The notes: generated by a model not told the origin, from the letters alone. 18,196 nt of DNA from CAYGVT01 sp964353355 (GCA_964353355.1 CAYGVT010000049.1:1-18196); one strand, 5' to 3'. Counted from the stretch's first letter, positions 1-7,113 are shown. Made by a program: numbers and translations.

Positions 1-2
1 TC

Positions 3-1388
3 CGCGACCTCCATGGCGCGCACGTCCGGTACGTGAGCGCATGGGGCCGCGAGGATGGGTGGGTGGCATGGGTCGAGATTAGTGCGCGATGGGTGCCCGG
101 GTCGGCCAACCTCATCAAGCGATGGGCCCTGGACATTGCCAAGACGCAGGGCAGGGAGGCCGCCGCCCTCTTCGGAGTAGATGAGGAGAAGCGCAAGCGA
201 AAGCTGAGGGCGGCCGAGCGCGCCGCCTCGGCCCCCGGCCTCGACCATCTACTCGACATTGCTAAAACCCTTGAGGGTATCGCTGCCGAGCCGGAGGAGT
301 TTGACCATGACCCCGACATACTGGGGACGCCTCTACTCACGGTAAACCTTCGGACGGGCGAGTACTGGCCCCCGCGCCCCTCGGACATGCTCACGCGCCA
401 GACCAAGTACTCATATGACCCCCAGGCAGACATGACGGTGTTGCTGGACCTACTCAAGGAGCGCCTTGGCAGCGATGTTGAGGTCGAGGCGCTGCGACAC
501 GTCATGGGGTCCATAGTACTCGGAAGGCCCGAGAAGGAGAAGCGCTTTTACTTTTTCAGGGGAGCGAAGGATACTGGGAAGACCACAATCCTTGAGATAT
601 TCGGGGAGGCCCTTGGGAGCTATTCCATAACGGTCGAGCCCTCGGTCTTCATGCTACAAAAGCGCCAGAGCGGTGCGCCCAGCGAGGCATTCCACCGCGC
701 TCGGGGTTGTCGATTGGTTCGAACCTCCGAGATAAGCGGCGCGCAGCGCCTCGATGTGAACCTCATGAAGCGCCTTACCGGGGGTGGCAAGATAGCTGCG
801 CGGGCCATGTGGGGCCACGAGTACGAGTACCAGCCATGTTTCTCGGTGATGTTCGACACCAACGACCTCCCCCGCGCGACAAATGATGAGGCGTTTTGGC
901 GGAGGCCTGTCGTTGTGCCCTTTGATTTCCATATCTCCAATCCAGACAAGGAGATAAGGGACAGGTTCAGGGAGCACAAGCTCTCAATGTCTGTCATGCG
1001 GTTCATTGTAGAGAGCGCGCGGGCCTATCTCGCCTCGCCCGGTTGTCTAGATGATGGCGCGCTGCCTCCCCGATGGCGCGCCGCCGTGGCTCAGTACAGG
1101 GAAGAGGTCGAGCCCTTCGAGCGATGGCTTAGGGAGCGGTGTGAGTTGGGCAATGACCCTATGGGCCTTCCCTTCAAGGCACGGTCGAGCGACCTCTGGG
1201 GAGATTGGAAATCGTGGGTAATCGACCATGACGACGAGGGCATGGCAGAAGGGGAGCGCGCTGGTTTCACCGCGCACCTTCGAGGCCGAGGCCTCACGTC
1301 TAAGAGGCGACACGGCGACAGCGATTGGTATGGTATCAAACTCAAGTCATTCGACCAGCTCGCGGTGGAGGCCAAGCTAGATGCTTGA
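3..1388 (+). CDS. SF3 (D5/P4-family) primase-helicase, C-terminal part, 5' truncated by window
   Basis: Replication protein of a virus or plasmid: a superfamily 3 AAA+ helicase of the kind fused to a primase in phage P4 and poxvirus D5. The frame is open from base 3 with no stop, and the residues before the first GTG (33) already fit the family (RDLHGAHVRYV, then a W-rich stretch resembling the usual 'lryv..g.WlvWdG.rW'), so I treat it as cut by the window edge. The upstream part would carry any primase domain. Visible motifs: the D5_N-like segment with NLRTGEYWP (about 345-373), Walker A GAKDTGKT (561-584), a probable Walker B strand ending RTSE (about 710-730), and the SF3 motif C/sensor FDTNDLP (852-872) followed by the arginine-rich DEAFWRR (885-905). 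A winged-helix-like C-terminus is plausible but not recognised. Its stop overlaps the next start (TTGA, 1385-1388). The family call is firm; whether the primase half is present cannot be seen. Confidence 0.88.
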   Translation, partial: RDLHGAHVRYVSAWGREDGWVAWVEISARWVPGSANLIKRWALDIAKTQGREAAALFGVDEEKRKRKLRAAERAASAPGLDHLLDIAKTLEGIAAEPEEFDHDPDILGTPLLTVNLRTGEYWPPRPSDMLTRQTKYSYDPQADMTVLLDLLKERLGSDVEVEALRHVMGSIVLGRPEKEKRFYFFRGAKDTGKTTILEIFGEALGSYSITVEPSVFMLQKRQSGAPSEAFHRARGCRLVRTSEISGAQRLDVNLMKRLTGGGKIAARAMWGHEYEYQPCFSVMFDTNDLPRATNDEAFWRRPVVVPFDFHISNPDKEIRDRFREHKLSMSVMRFIVESARAYLASPGCLDDGALPPRWRAAVAQYREEVEPFERWLRERCELGNDPMGLPFKARSSDLWGDWKSWVIDHDDEGMAEGERAGFTAHLRGRGLTSKRRHGDSDWYGIKLKSFDQLAVEAKLDA

Positions 1389-1666
1389 TATTCAAGATAA
1401 CTCAGGGATATTCATGCGTATTCACCTATCCGTACTCTTTTTGCTTATATGGAGGCGGTCCCCTGGCGCGTGAGCCTTGCCTACGCTGCGGTCGCCCTGC
1501 CGAGGGCGGGGTGTTACTCTACTACCGCGAGATCGTGCGAGGCCGCGAGCGCCGGGTGCGGGCAGGCCGCCTCTGCCCGGCATGTCGTGGGGGCGGCACC
1601 GCGCGCCGCGCGCTCCGACAGTGGGCCGCATGGTTCAAGTCATTGTACAGAAGGGATGCAACATGA
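1385..1666 (+). CDS. Small zinc-ribbon protein of the mobile element
   Basis: About 93 aa with a two-knuckle zinc ribbon: CLRC followed about 30 residues later by CPAC, with a very basic linker (RGRERRVRAGR), which suggests nucleic-acid binding. There is no ATG or GTG in this frame before the cysteines. The TTG at 1385 overlaps the helicase stop as TTGA, and all later junctions in this operon are the same 4-nt type, so I chose it. The TTG at 1325 is the alternative. The C-terminus (RQWAAWFKSLYRRD) is amphipathic and basic, and the stop overlaps the next ATG (ATGA at 1663). No specific family recognised; role inferred only as a DNA- or RNA-binding accessory factor. The reading frame is supported by the cysteine pairs and the coupled stop; the start is uncertain. 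Confidence 0.55.
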   Translation: MIFKITQGYSCVFTYPYSFCLYGGGPLAREPCLRCGRPAEGGVLLYYREIVRGRERRVRAGRLCPACRGGGTARRALRQWAAWFKSLYRRDAT

Positions 1667-1983
1667 CCGAGAGCGACATAGACAGAGTAGAAGAGGCACC
1701 CAATGGTAACTATATAAAGAAGGCCGCGCAGAATCGCGCCGAGGGGGCGGGGGTCACTCCGGCCCTAGACGAACGCATTGCGCGAAAGGCGAGCATCTAC
1801 TACCCAAGATTCCGAGGCATCTACCTCAAGGCGATGGGGGGTCACTCCTTGAGGGCGGGCGTCAAGGCGTTCTGCCTCGATTGCCTTGGACAGTCACCGG
1901 ATGAGATAGCTAGATGCACTTGCCCGACTTGCCCGCTCTACCCCTACCGCCCCTACCGCCCGAAGCGAGAGGCGAATCCATGA
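1663..1983 (+). CDS. Phage-type Cys-rich small protein (CLDC...CPLYPYR)
   Basis: 106 aa. The C-terminus carries a motif widely found in phage and provirus small proteins: K-A-x-C-x-x-C-x-G-x-S-x-x-[EV]-I-x-x-C-x-C-x-x-C-P-L-x-P-Y-R, here CLDCLGQSPDEIARCTCP then TCPLYPYR. The cysteines probably bind one zinc. An acidic N-terminus (MTESDIDRVEEAP) is followed by a basic helical middle (ARKASIYYPRFRGIYLKAM). The ATG at 1663 overlaps the preceding stop (ATGA) and the gene's own stop overlaps the next ATG (1980), so it is translationally coupled on both sides. The frame stays open further upstream to 1477, but that stretch lies in the zinc-ribbon gene. The molecular function of this phage family is not established to my knowledge; identity as a provirus small protein is well supported by the motif. 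Confidence 0.8.
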   Translation: MTESDIDRVEEAPNGNYIKKAAQNRAEGAGVTPALDERIARKASIYYPRFRGIYLKAMGGHSLRAGVKAFCLDCLGQSPDEIARCTCPTCPLYPYRPYRPKREANP

Positions 1984-2129
1984 AGCGATACCGCCTTCTC
2001 TGCGGCAGGGCTGCCTATGAGCGGCCCTTCAAGCGCCGAGAGTGTGACCCCGACCACTGCCCGGTGGACTTCATGTCTGATCCCAAGATGCCCGCGATTC
2101 ACTGCTACTACATGGACGTGACGCCATGA
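1980..2129 (+). CDS. 49-aa cysteine-containing protein, function unknown
   Basis: 49 residues (MKRYRLLC... to ...YYMDVTP) with four cysteines (C8, C22, C27, C42) and nearby histidines (H26, H41), so it could hold a zinc ion, although the spacing is not a classic ribbon. The start ATG overlaps the preceding stop and the stop overlaps the next ATG, both as ATGA. That position in an unbroken overlapping chain is the main evidence that it is a real gene. I do not recognise a family. It is probably a small accessory protein of the element, made in step with its neighbours. Confidence 0.55.
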   Translation: MKRYRLLCGRAAYERPFKRRECDPDHCPVDFMSDPKMPAIHCYYMDVTP

Positions 2130-2389
2130 CCGAGCCTCCCCTCGAGGCCGCACCACCACCGCCCCCACCGCCGGAGGCCTCGACACCATCGAGGGGGCAG
2201 GATGGTCTTCTTAACCTGAGCGCGGTGCGCCGCCGCGCCCGTGATCTCGGCCTACAGATATCCCCAGGGGCGGTCGAGGTGCTCAACCGCTGGGCTGCTG
2301 AGGCCGTCGATGGGGCCGCCCTCGCGGTGCGCACCGGAGGCCGCCGAAGAGTGACCGCGACGTTCATGCGGAGGGTGCTCTTCAAGTGA
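2126..2389 (+). CDS. Probable histone-fold protein with proline-rich N-terminal tail
   Basis: 87 aa. Residues 1-27 are a disordered Pro/Glu tail with a run of eight prolines (10-16 region). Residues 30-87 fit the archaeal histone fold in order: a short basic helix 1 (LSAVRRRARDLG), loop 1 (LQIS), a long central helix (PGAVEVLNRWAAEAVDGAALAVRTGG), loop 2 containing GRRRVT where archaeal histones have a GRKTV-like segment, then a short helix 3 (TATFMRRVLF). The usual Asp of helix 3 (TxxD) is replaced here by F. The protein would bind or wrap DNA, either as the element's own nucleoid protein or as a competitor of host chromatin. Coupled on both sides: ATGA with the preceding gene and GTGA with the integrase. 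The fold assignment is by eye from pattern and helix lengths; a generic small helical DNA-binding protein remains possible. Confidence 0.55.
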   Translation: MTEPPLEAAPPPPPPPEASTPSRGQDGLLNLSAVRRRARDLGLQISPGAVEVLNRWAAEAVDGAALAVRTGGRRRVTATFMRRVLFK

Positions 2390-3699
2390 CCGAAGAGGCC
2401 CAGGGCCGCCCCGGGGCGGGCGACAGCGCACCGCCCATGCCAGTGGATGAGGTCCAGGCCGGTACCCTTAAATACCCTGGGGGGCATGTCCATGACGGTG
2501 CAAACATGGGCGACACGAATGCTATAGCTCCTGAGTGTGTCAGTGTACGGACCGACCCCGCCCCTCAAATCGCGGTCTTCGCCGCGATGCTAGCCCGGGC
2601 AGGGAGGCCGCCTAAGACAATCGAAACCTATTCGAGGGCGGTCAGGGCCGCTGCGCGCGCCGTCGGCAGCGACCCCGCGACATGGACCCCAGCGGAATGC
2701 GACCGCCTCATGGCCTCGACAGAATGGGCAGGTTGGAGAGATGCCACACGCGCCCTCTGCCGCGCGGCACTTAAGAATTACTGGAAATTCCTGGGGTGCG
2801 ATGAGATGCTCGGCACCTCGAACCGCCTCTTCTGGCTCACACGCAGCGGTTACAGGGGAGGGGCGTCGCGGCGCGAGGAGCTTAAGGCCAAGGCACCCTC
2901 GCCCGCCGAGGTCCAGAAGGTGCTCGCGGTCTGCCGCGACACAATCATCACCTCGACCAATCCCCACGAGGTCTATCGGCACTATGCTCTGTTTCTCATC
3001 GCCGCCTATGGCCTCCGCTGTGTGTGCACGACCTCGCTGCGCGTGTGCGACGTGAGGCCCGACCAGAACGTGCTCCATGTCCCACATTCAAAGGGCGACA
3101 AGGCCCGCGATATTTATATGGATGTACCCTGTAGGGACGTGCACGAGCGCTACATGTCGGCCCGGTCTTCAATCGTCGCTGACCTTCGCAAGAGGGCCAG
3201 CGAGGGCGTCCATGTTTGCACCACAAACCTAGACGTTCTGGACCGGGCCGACCAGCCCCTCTTCTTCGGCAGGGGCTGGAAGGGTGGCAATAACGTGGGC
3301 GAGGCCATGCCCCCCAAGCTCCTCGGCAGGATGGTGAGTGACCTCACCTCGGAGATACTAGACCGCGACGTGAACCCCCAGGCATTCCGCCATGCCAAGG
3401 TCTTCGAGCTGTTGGAGGCCAAGGGGCTGCCCATCCAAGAGGTGGCTCGATACATGGGCCACTCAGACATTCAGACAACCATGGACTACTCGTTTGCTGG
3501 GGTCGAGCAACAGCGGGTAGCGTTCCAGCGCGCCGCCATGAACGGCAACGGCACCGCGCCCGCCGCGCCGCCAGCACCTCCCACCACCCCACCGGACGAT
3601 TTCCGGGCCAAGGTCGCGGTGCTAGCTGACCTCCAGCGGCAGGGCATCCTGACGGCGGAGGCCTTCGCCGCCGCCGTCGGCGCGCTCGCGGGCAAGTAG
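2386..3699 (+). CDS. Tyrosine recombinase/integrase with SHOCT-like C-terminal tail
   Basis: 437 aa from GTG 2386. It catalyses site-specific integration and excision of the element. Residues about 57-137 form the SAM-like core-binding domain (FAAMLARAGRPPKTIETYSRAV; KNYWKFLG). The catalytic domain shows R211 (YGLRCVCTTSL), a beta-hairpin lysine (K236 or K239, HSKGDKARDIY), box II Q332-x-x-R335-H336 (NPQAFRHAKV), H359 (YMGHSDIQTTMDY) and the nucleophile Y368. The first His of the usual HxxR is Gln here. After a Pro-rich linker (390-403), residues about 404-437 look like a SHOCT motif (VLADLQRQGILTAEAF). The GTG overlaps the preceding stop (GTGA). A second start, ATG 2506 (M41), sits behind an internal TATA-like box, so a shorter 397-aa form may be made alone. 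It lies at the element's edge, as integrases usually do. Family call firm. Confidence 0.92.
   Translation: MTEEAQGRPGAGDSAPPMPVDEVQAGTLKYPGGHVHDGANMGDTNAIAPECVSVRTDPAPQIAVFAAMLARAGRPPKTIETYSRAVRAAARAVGSDPATWTPAECDRLMASTEWAGWRDATRALCRAALKNYWKFLGCDEMLGTSNRLFWLTRSGYRGGASRREELKAKAPSPAEVQKVLAVCRDTIITSTNPHEVYRHYALFLIAAYGLRCVCTTSLRVCDVRPDQNVLHVPHSKGDKARDIYMDVPCRDVHERYMSARSSIVADLRKRASEGVHVCTTNLDVLDRADQPLFFGRGWKGGNNVGEAMPPKLLGRMVSDLTSEILDRDVNPQAFRHAKVFELLEAKGLPIQEVARYMGHSDIQTTMDYSFAGVEQQRVAFQRAAMNGNGTAPAAPPAPPTTPPDDFRAKVAVLADLQRQGILTAEAFAAAVGALAGK
2467..2474 (+). promoter_or_regulatory. Internal TATA-like box for the integrase
   Basis: The bases CTTAAATA lie inside the integrase reading frame, centred about 35 nt before the in-frame ATG at 2506. 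An archaeal start site about 26 nt downstream would fall near 2497 and give a leader of a few bases. This would let the integrase be made independently of the long overlapping operon. Inferred from sequence only. Confidence 0.45.
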
Positions 3700-3946
3700 G
3701 TAGCACCTCACCGGGCAGGGGAGAAGGATGGCCTCTCGACAGGCCAACTTGCCACCCCTGCCCTGGGGGGTGCCGACACCCTCGGCAGCGGTCGAAACGC
3801 GATGGCGCGCGCCCCAGGGCCGCATGGATGGGGGGTCTGGGGCAAGGTCGAGGGGGGTCATGACCAGCGCCTCCCAGGGCGCTGCCGCGCCGAAGTGCGC
3901 ATAACGCCTTTGAAGTGCTCCATAACCTGCTAAGTGAGCCCTAACC
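3700..3946. other. Non-coding junction between mobile element and chromosome; candidate att region
   Basis: No convincing gene lies between the integrase stop and the promoter of the next gene. I looked for the 3' end of a tRNA (GGTTCRA loop followed by an acceptor strand), the commonest archaeal integration target, and did not find one. The stretch is GC-rich and contains two symmetrical elements (3856-3865 and 3865-3884, listed separately). Because integrase genes usually lie next to the attachment site, one boundary of the element is expected here, but its exact position cannot be set without the other end, which lies outside the window. Confidence 0.4.
3856..3884. repeat. Palindrome plus adjoining hairpin downstream of the integrase
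   Basis: GGTCATGACC (3856-3865) is a perfect 10-bp palindrome. It shares its last base with a 7-bp perfect stem CAGCGCC (3865-3871) / GGCGCTG (3878-3884) around a 6-nt loop. The pair could be integrase or excisionase binding sites, an att core, or a transcription terminator for the element's operon. No U-run follows the hairpin, which weakens the terminator reading. Confidence 0.4.
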
Positions 3947-3955
3947 CTTATTTAT
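3947..3955 (+). promoter_or_regulatory. TATA-like promoter of the propeller gene
   Basis: CTTATTTAT is centred about 33 nt before the GTG at 3984, so transcription would begin only a few bases before the start codon. The AT-rich box stands out in a GC-rich setting, and the gene has no Shine-Dalgarno sequence, which fits a nearly leaderless mRNA. Confidence 0.55.
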
Positions 3956-3983
3956 CCCCACACCATTCTCTCGGGTTGCGAGT

Positions 3984-5948
3984 GTGGGGACTGTGGTGGA
4001 GCTGGAGCCCGCGTGGGAACTCAAGGCCGAGGACAACGTCTGGTCGGTCGGGATATCCCGCGACGGCCGGCTCGTCGTCATCGGCTCCTGGGACAACTCC
4101 GCCTACGGCGTGGACCGGTCAGGAAAGAAGATCTGGCAGCACAAGACGGCCGACTACGTCAAGGGCGTTGGGGTCTCGGCGGACGGCGACTTGGTGGCGG
4201 TCGGCTCCTACGACAGGTACATCTACGCCATCAAGGGCTCGGGCAAGCTCGCCTGGCGCTACAAGACCGAGAACTACGTGCGCTCCGCGTCGGTGAGCGC
4301 TGACGGCGAGTACGTGGCCGCGGGCTCCTGGCGCGGGACCCTGTACTTCCTCGACAAGCGGGGCAAGCTCCTTTGGAAGCAGCGCATCGGCTCTGCCGTG
4401 CTCGACCTCTCCGTGTCCGCGGACGGGGGCACCGTCGTCGCGGGGTGCGAGGACGGCTCGGTCCACGCCTTCGACATGGCGGGGACCCCCAAGTGGGTCT
4501 ACAGGGCCGCGGGCGCGATCACGGACGTGGCGGTGTCGTCGAAGGGCGAGCGCGTGCTCGTGTGCGCCAAGGACACGGTGATGGCGTGCCTCACGAGCAA
4601 GGGCGAGCCCATCTGGCGGTTCCACATCGGGGGCGTCTCCAAGGGCCTCTGCCTGGTCCAGCGCGACGAGATCGCGGTGGTCTTCACCGACAACAACTTC
4701 CTCCAGTACGTCGACGCCCGGGGCGAGCTCATGTTCATGCGCCGCCTGCCCGAGGAGATATGGGAGGGCGCGGTGGCGGAGGATGGCATCACGGTCGCGG
4801 TCGCCACCAAGGACAACCGCGCGCTCATGTTCGAGATATCCGAGCTCGGCGCCATCGTGCTCGAGGCCGCTCAGCAGGCAATCGAGCACGTGGTCGCGGA
4901 CGCGATCGATGTGGCCAAGGCGCAGGAGATGCACCAGCGCGCCGGGGACCTCCTGACCGAGGGGAAGTCCGGGGACGCCATCAGGACCGCGCTAGAGGCC
5001 GTCGCGCTCTCGCAACAGATGAGGTCCTCCTACATCGGCGACCAGGCGACGACCATCATCAACGAGGTGGAGGATATCGTCGCAGGCCGACCCGACCTCG
5101 ACATGCGCAAGGCCATCAGGTTCCTCTCCAAGGCGCGCGTGAGCCTCCAGCAGGACCTCGTGGCGACGCGGCTCGACCGCGCGCTGTTCTACGCGAAGCT
5201 CGCCATGGAGGCGGCGGAGGCCTCCGTCACTTCCAAGGCCCCCGTTGTCGAGGACGAGCTCTTCCAGGCGAGCCTGGGCGCCCCCGTGGACGCCGACGAG
5301 TCCGAGGTCAACAAGCTCCTGGGGATTCAAGAGTCGCCCACGGAGGGGTCGCTTCCGCTCCCCGAGCTCGAGCAGATACCCGCCCCGATGGCCGGAGAGG
5401 CGCCAGGCATGGACGAGGCCGCCCAGAGGCAGGCCGAGCTCGCTGAGGAGGTCGCGGGGGAGATACAGTTCCAGTCGGGGGATGCTGCGGGCGTCATGCC
5501 GGGCGCTGAGCCGCCACCGGCCGGAGAGGGCGCGGAGGTGGCCGAGGCGATGGAGGCGGAGGTGCCGGAGGAGGCCTCAACCGAGGCGCCATCGACCCCC
5601 GTCCCGGGCTCTCAGTTCGTCACGCCCAGCGAGGTCTGCCCCGAGTGCGGCGAGGAAGCTGGGAAGGTCAACGACCGGTGCAAGCGGTGCTACTCCAAGG
5701 AGCTCATGACCGTTGCGGTCGAGCAGGCCAAGAAGGCTCACAAGGACGGCCTTGACATCGGCGCTCTGGCCCCTGACCTCAAGCAGGTGAAGATTGCCTG
5801 GCAGGGGCGCGACTTCGACGGCGTCATCACCACCTCGGAGCGCATCCTGGTCCAGCTGGACGCCATCACGGGCGGGGGCCTGAAGACGGATGTCGCGGCC
5901 GAGGCGGAGGCCGTCAGGAAGAAGAAGAAGATGAAGAAAATGAAATGA
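3984..5948 (+). CDS. Cytoplasmic beta-propeller / helical / zinc-ribbon protein
   Basis: 654 aa with no signal peptide or membrane helix, so intracellular. Residues about 11-285 hold seven blades of a WD40/PQQ-like propeller with a period near 40 residues. Each blade has the pattern V-S-x-D/K-G-x-x-V-x-V-G...D...G-K-x-x-W (for example VSADGDLVAVGSYDRYIYA). Residues about 286-420 are alpha-helical and read like a TPR or coiled-coil scaffold. Residues 420-548 form an acidic, Pro/Glu-rich linker. A zinc ribbon follows (C551, C554, C566, C569; VCPECGEE...CKRCYS), then a further helical segment, ending in a lysine cluster (RKKKKMKKMK). This order suggests a scaffold that docks partners through the propeller and zinc ribbon; no catalytic motif is seen. 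GTG 3984 fits the promoter spacing. It converges on mtnA with only 28 bp between the stops. The specific role is unknown. Confidence 0.85.
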   Translation: MGTVVELEPAWELKAEDNVWSVGISRDGRLVVIGSWDNSAYGVDRSGKKIWQHKTADYVKGVGVSADGDLVAVGSYDRYIYAIKGSGKLAWRYKTENYVRSASVSADGEYVAAGSWRGTLYFLDKRGKLLWKQRIGSAVLDLSVSADGGTVVAGCEDGSVHAFDMAGTPKWVYRAAGAITDVAVSSKGERVLVCAKDTVMACLTSKGEPIWRFHIGGVSKGLCLVQRDEIAVVFTDNNFLQYVDARGELMFMRRLPEEIWEGAVAEDGITVAVATKDNRALMFEISELGAIVLEAAQQAIEHVVADAIDVAKAQEMHQRAGDLLTEGKSGDAIRTALEAVALSQQMRSSYIGDQATTIINEVEDIVAGRPDLDMRKAIRFLSKARVSLQQDLVATRLDRALFYAKLAMEAAEASVTSKAPVVEDELFQASLGAPVDADESEVNKLLGIQESPTEGSLPLPELEQIPAPMAGEAPGMDEAAQRQAELAEEVAGEIQFQSGDAAGVMPGAEPPPAGEGAEVAEAMEAEVPEEASTEAPSTPVPGSQFVTPSEVCPECGEEAGKVNDRCKRCYSKELMTVAVEQAKKAHKDGLDIGALAPDLKQVKIAWQGRDFDGVITTSERILVQLDAITGGGLKTDVAAEAEAVRKKKKMKKMK

Positions 5949-5976
5949 GGTCCAGCCTCGCCCGCCCCTGTCCTGC

Positions 5977-7083
5977 TCACTTTTCGCCCTTGCGGCCCTT
6001 GGCGGCCTTCCCTTTCGGCTTGGCCTTTCCCTTGGCCGAGGGCTCTGACCTCTTGATGGACGGTCTGATTTCCGAGGTCCCGTGGGGATGCATACCGTCC
6101 AGCTCCCCGGGCTTGACCACACCGTGCTCCGTGATGAAGCCCGTGACGAGCCTGCCGGGCGTCACGTCGAAGGCAGGGTTGAGCGCCTCCGCGCCCTCGG
6201 GCGCGAGCCTGTACTCGCCGATGAACAGGACCTCCCTCGCGTCCCGCTCCTCGATGGGGATGTCGGCGCCGGTCGGAAGCTCGGTGTCGAAGGTGGAGGT
6301 CGGGGCGGCCACGTAGAACGGCACGTCGTGGGCCTTCGCCAGCAGCGCCACCTCGTAGGTGCCGACCTTATTGGCAAAGTCGCCGTTGCGGCAGATGCGG
6401 TCCGCGCCCACCAGGACCAGGTCCACCTCGCCGCGCGAGACGTAGAACCCCGCGGCGTTGTCGGCGATGATGGCGTGCGGGATGCCCTCGTTGACGAGCT
6501 CCCAGGCGGTGAGCCGCGCGCCCTGGAGGCGCGGGCGGGTCTCGTCCACGAACACGAACACCTCGCGCCCGGCCTCCACCGCGGCGCGGATGGGCGCGAG
6601 GGCTGTGCCGTGGTCGATGGTGGCGAGCGCGCCCGCGTTGCAGTGCGTCAGCACGTGCGCGCCGTCTTTGATGAGCGCGGCGCCCACCACGCCGATGGCG
6701 CGGCACTGCTCGACGATGCCCTCGACGTACTGCCCGGCCGCCATCTCCGGGTCCATCCCGGCCTGGATGTCCGCCGCGACCTGCCTGGCGGCGTAGAAGA
6801 GGTCGTTGGCGGTGGGCCGCGTCGATGTGATGGTCTTCACGGCCTGCTCGAGCGGCTCGCCGTTCATGGCGGCCATGGCGATGCCGTAGGCGGCGGTCGC
6901 GCCTATGGAGGGTGCGCCGCGCACGACCATCTCGCGGATGGCGAAGGCGACCTCGTCCGTCGTCTCGGCGGAGAACAGCTCGAACGTGTGGGGCAGCGCG
7001 CGCTGGTCGATCATCTGGACCACGCCGCCGTCCATCCAGACGGCCCTGTACTCCTCCACACCCTTGGCCGTCCTGACCTTCAA
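5977..7083 (-). CDS. mtnA: S-methyl-5-thioribose-1-phosphate isomerase
   Basis: Converts 5-methylthioribose-1-phosphate to 5-methylthioribulose-1-phosphate in methionine salvage; cytoplasmic, aIF-2B alpha/MtnA fold. From the TTG at 7083 the protein is 368 aa. Motifs: VWMDGGVVQMIDQRALP near the N-terminus, RGAPSIGATAAYG, the STRPTA segment, HCNAG with the catalytic Cys at 148, and GADRICRNGDFANKVGTYE with the catalytic Asp at 228. The 80-residue gap equals that of the classical C160/D240 pair. VAAPTSTFD, IPIEERD and NPAFDVTP follow. These last motifs favour MtnA over the related ribose-1,5-bisphosphate isomerase. Start choice: TTG 7083 has GAGGAG (7089-7094) 5 nt upstream and matches the family N-terminus; longer open starts (to 7257) would run past the promoter. 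The last 35 or so residues form a Lys-rich tail beyond the usual family end. Neighbour upstream: a flavodoxin-like gene on the same strand, 97 bp away. Confidence 0.93.
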   Translation of the reverse strand: MKVRTAKGVEEYRAVWMDGGVVQMIDQRALPHTFELFSAETTDEVAFAIREMVVRGAPSIGATAAYGIAMAAMNGEPLEQAVKTITSTRPTANDLFYAARQVAADIQAGMDPEMAAGQYVEGIVEQCRAIGVVGAALIKDGAHVLTHCNAGALATIDHGTALAPIRAAVEAGREVFVFVDETRPRLQGARLTAWELVNEGIPHAIIADNAAGFYVSRGEVDLVLVGADRICRNGDFANKVGTYEVALLAKAHDVPFYVAAPTSTFDTELPTGADIPIEERDAREVLFIGEYRLAPEGAEALNPAFDVTPGRLVTGFITEHGVVKPGELDGMHPHGTSEIRPSIKRSEPSAKGKAKPKGKAAKGRKGEK

Positions 7084-7113
7084 GTGCTCTCCTCGGCGAG
7101 AAATGGGCTGGAC

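Noticed and set aside
1441..1451. TATA-like TTGCTTATATG as a promoter for the zinc-ribbon gene
   Set aside because: It lies inside the reading frame that I favour and no in-frame start codon follows at leaderless distance; the overlap pattern explains expression better.
1449..1709. 86-aa reading frame starting at the ATG after the TATA-like box
   Set aside because: Its composition is Ala/Ser/Arg shadow-like, while the alternative frame holds CxxC pairs and the ATGA overlap.
1710..1720. ACTATATAAAG as an internal promoter
   Set aside because: It encodes N-Y-I-K-K in the Cys-rich protein and no gene starts at a suitable distance downstream.
4119..4934. Minus-strand 271-aa open frame opposite the propeller gene
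   Set aside because: Its His/Arg/Gly/Ala-rich composition is typical of an antisense shadow in high-GC DNA; the plus frame has clear repeats.
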